The notes under the pieces were generated by a model, which was not told where the DNA came from, ran no database searches, and worked only from the letters and a program-made list of their open reading frames with translations. 64,000 bases of DNA from Cytophagales bacterium (lineage in GTDB: Bacteria > Bacteroidota > Bacteroidia > Cytophagales > Microscillaceae): the NCBI GenBank assembly GCA_004293905.1, contig RDZE01000017.1, positions 1-64,000 on the forward strand. The letters run 5' to 3'. The position numbers were made by a program, and so were the translations under genes. Of this stretch, positions 63,226 to 64,000 are shown in pieces (the first letter of the stretch is position 1; each line of letters begins with the position of its first letter).

Positions 63226-64000
63226 ATGTCAGAAGAAGAAAATCGAAAGGGTTGTTGGGCTATGTTCAATGTAGGTGTTTCGGCACTCTTAGCACTCATT
63301 TTAGGGGTAGCTTTTGTCCCTGACCTCATCCCCATCAAAGGGCTTCCCGAAATATTCAAGACCTACACCGAAAATAATACGCGTTTGATGTGGCAAAAAC
63401 CTATAGCCATCAAAGATGAAAACAACCAGAGTAACTTATTGATTATCAACCGTGTAAATGTACCTAAACTACTACCCGATGATTTACTTTCAAAAGACAA
63501 AAAAGCACATACGGCTGCACTCCCTATAAGTTTAAGCCTTAAAATGCCTCAAAAATATGAACTCTTGTGGGATAAAACACTCGAAGACATAGACGAAAAG
63601 GAAATCCCTTATCTGAACTACATCATCTCTGGAAAACAATTATATATTTCCTCACAATATTTCCTCAAAGCTATCAATGTAAATACAGGTGAGGCATTAT
63701 GGAGCATCAGCCTTACGAGTGCGGCAATGCCCAACTGCCAAAATTGTTTGGCTATCGCAGAAGGTAAAATACTATTGCTCTCTCAAAATAATATGTTGCA
63801 AGCATTTAGCGTAGAAAAAGGCAAACCTCTTTGGCAACAGAAACTCTCTGCAAACCCTACACAACATAAACAATGGGGTATCAAAATTACCCAAAATTTA
63901 GCATGGGTAGCCGATAAAGAAGGTTTACAATCCTTTCAAATCAATACAGGAAAAGCAGGCAAAAAAGTAAAAATTGCGCCTCAAAATCAGTATTGGTTAG
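63226..64000 (+). CDS. PQQ-propeller protein with N-terminal membrane anchor (3' end outside window)
   Basis: The frame is open from ATG 63226 to the right edge (258 complete codons). A membrane segment is at about 15-33 (VGVSALLALILGVAFVPDL). The rest has repeats of the PQQ-binding-like propeller: YISSQYFLKAINVNTGEALW, ILLLSQNNMLQAFSVEKGKPLW and AWVADKEGLQSFQINTGK. It is probably an anchored periplasmic beta-propeller, like BamB-type or sensor proteins. No enzyme residues can be assigned in the visible part. Confidence 0.8.
   Translation, partial: MSEEENRKGCWAMFNVGVSALLALILGVAFVPDLIPIKGLPEIFKTYTENNTRLMWQKPIAIKDENNQSNLLIINRVNVPKLLPDDLLSKDKKAHTAALPISLSLKMPQKYELLWDKTLEDIDEKEIPYLNYIISGKQLYISSQYFLKAINVNTGEALWSISLTSAAMPNCQNCLAIAEGKILLLSQNNMLQAFSVEKGKPLWQQKLSANPTQHKQWGIKITQNLAWVADKEGLQSFQINTGKAGKKVKIAPQNQYWL

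Overview
This window is chromosomal DNA from an AT-rich member of the Bacteroidota, most likely an aerobic Cytophagales-type bacterium. Several things point there. Promoter elements of the form TAnnTTTG occur repeatedly, three times with an exact TTTG box 19 bases upstream. Shine-Dalgarno sequences are mostly absent. Many proteins belong to families largely restricted to this phylum (DUF6340, DUF4296, DUF6702, SiaC-like, the tandem GCSDAGFC outer-membrane proteins). Ribosomal and RNA polymerase sequences fit this. The genus cannot be fixed from the sequence alone.

Layout. 1-6.4 kb: minus-strand genes for a very long WD40 protein (cut by the left edge, probably followed by a caspase domain), a SiaC-like phosphoprotein, a KdnA-like sugar aminotransferase and a DUF6340 lipoprotein, plus one plus-strand hydrolase. 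6.6-9.4 kb: an AlkB-type alkane hydroxylase and a methylcrotonyl-CoA-carboxylase-type beta subunit. 9.5-15.8 kb: the most unusual block, two tandem outer-membrane proteins, an exported TPR-CHAT protease, an ECF-type sigma factor and a one-pass anti-sigma candidate, ending at a clear terminator. 15.9-24.3 kb: a saccharopine-dehydrogenase family enzyme, a Wzz-like protein, a glycosyltransferase, an LTA4H-like M1 peptidase, and on the other strand a pentapeptide-repeat protein, a response regulator and an ALDH7-type dehydrogenase. 24.4-26.4 kb: der and two duplicated Lys/Glu-rich lipoproteins.

26.5-39.8 kb is the core information-processing cluster: tRNA-Tyr, tRNA-Gly, tRNA-Thr, tuf, tRNA-Trp, secE, nusG, rplK, rplA, rplJ, rplL, rpoB, rpoC. 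It begins at a textbook promoter and has hairpins at the tuf/tRNA-Trp, rplL/rpoB and rpoB/rpoC junctions.

39.9-64 kb is a mosaic of envelope and housekeeping genes: a possible wall-hydrolase-like protein, a hemin-binding lipoprotein, a DUF4296 lipoprotein, PBP1A, a methyltransferase, RNase R, an AAA/PD-(D/E)XK protein, a ZupT-type zinc transporter preceded by a DtxR-like operator, a glycosyltransferase, a crotonase, DUF58 and CapA-like genes, hemL, a VWA membrane protein, a YafK-like L,D-transpeptidase lacking the expected catalytic cysteine, lspA, a DUF6702 protein, ispE, a response regulator and a PQQ-propeller protein cut by the right edge. No rRNA gene, CRISPR array, insertion sequence or prophage was seen, and no gap between genes exceeds 300 bases. 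The best candidate for an undescribed system is the outer-membrane-protein / TPR-CHAT / sigma / anti-sigma operon.
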